Assembly: GCA_024227995.1 (NCBI GenBank)
Contig: CP100465.1
Coordinates: 1,178,001-1,242,000 of the forward strand
DNA length: 64,000 nucleotides
Source of the DNA: Halomicrococcus gelatinilyticus
GTDB lineage: Archaea; Halobacteriota; Halobacteria; Halobacteriales; Haladaptataceae
Direction of reading: 5' to 3'
Part shown: piece by piece, positions 63,737 through 64,000 of the stretch
Layout of the letters: each line of letters begins with the position of its first letter
Position numbering within the stretch: position 1 is the first letter of the stretch
Notes under the pieces: model-generated
Database searches by the model: none
Seen by the model: only the letters and a program-made list of their open reading frames with translations
What the model was told of the DNA's origin: nothing
Program-made: the position numbers and the translations under genes

Positions 63737-64000
63737 ATGAGCGACGAGGACGGCCGGGCGTTCGTCCCGGGACACGTGACCGGCTTCTTCAGCAGTCACG
63801 AGGCCGACGACCCCGAGCGGGCGGGGTCGCGCGGGGCGGGACTGGCGCTGTCGGACGGCGTCACGGTGACGGTCGAACCGGCCGCGGAGACGAGCATCGA
63901 ACTCGACGGCGAGTACGCGTCCGTCGAGGCCGGGCGGCGCGTGCTGGACGAACTCGACGTGACCGCCCGCGTCACGGCGGAGACGGACCTCCCGGTCGGC
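63737..64000 (+). CDS. pantoate kinase (GHMP family), N-terminal part
   Basis: 88 codons reach the window edge. MSDEDGRAFVPGHVTGFFSS, then GSRGAGLALSDGVTVTV match the start of the archaeal GHMP-type pantoate kinase, which phosphorylates pantoate for CoA synthesis (the archaeal route using phosphopantothenate synthetase). The GHMP ATP loop lies beyond the edge. Start ATG at 63737. Confidence 0.85.
   Translation, partial: MSDEDGRAFVPGHVTGFFSSHEADDPERAGSRGAGLALSDGVTVTVEPAAETSIELDGEYASVEAGRRVLDELDVTARVTAETDLPVG

Overview
The window is chromosomal DNA from a haloarchaeon (class Halobacteria). The genes have very high GC with strong G/C bias at third codon positions, the proteins are rich in Asp and Glu, box A (TATA) promoters often sit 25-30 nt before the start codon (leaderless mRNAs), and the gene repertoire is archaeal: split RNA polymerase subunits, EF-1alpha/EF-2, aIF5B, KEOPS Pcc1, prefoldin, geranylgeranylglyceryl phosphate synthase and pantoate kinase. 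No species can be named from the sequence alone.

Layout. 1-3000: end of an RNB-domain nuclease, a GNAT, an unusual uracil-DNA glycosylase homologue, a HalOD1 protein and an all-helical protein. 3000-3370: tRNA-Ala(CGC) beside several partial copies of its own 3' end. 3375-21045 (mostly minus strand): the information-processing block rpoH-rpo2N-rpo2C-rpo1N-rpo1C-nusA-rps12-rps7, then EF-2, EF-1alpha and rps10, interrupted by a cupin, a DUF5781 protein, a 45-aa zinc finger and a translationally coupled ACT-protein/homoserine dehydrogenase pair. 21336: tRNA-Asp(GTC). 21579-25828: secreted CARDB/S-layer-like protein plus an RND (MMPL-type) exporter. 25970-39065: HerA-like ATPase, two methyltransferases, a lipoprotein metalloprotease with a decayed second domain copy, a 107-bp tandem repeat overlapping the end of an M29 aminopeptidase gene, Tat lipoproteins, a P1B metal ATPase, RNase P RNA and a multi-pass membrane protein. 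39176-41653: L37Ae, Rpo12, Pcc1, prefoldin beta and DUF3194, a typical archaeal housekeeping string. 41658-47082: flavoenzyme, DUF2070, GMP synthase glutaminase subunit, VanZ-like, DUF5811 and a small membrane protein.

47179-49733 is the standout accessory region. It is a low-GC island of about 2.55 kb inserted exactly at the 3' end of infB (aIF5B) and bounded by 14-bp direct repeats that duplicate the last codons of infB. It carries one tight operon of five consecutive small HTH/winged-helix proteins plus a terminal membrane protein, read from a leaderless promoter overlapped by an inverted repeat. It has no integrase and no gene of recognised function. I consider this the best candidate for an undescribed system.

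51517-64000 returns to core genome: PRC-barrel protein and Nob1, CPBP protease, a histidine kinase/HalX response regulator pair, topoisomerase I, GGGP synthase, AspRS, secreted acidic proteins with a membrane-anchored wHTH regulator, and the start of pantoate kinase.
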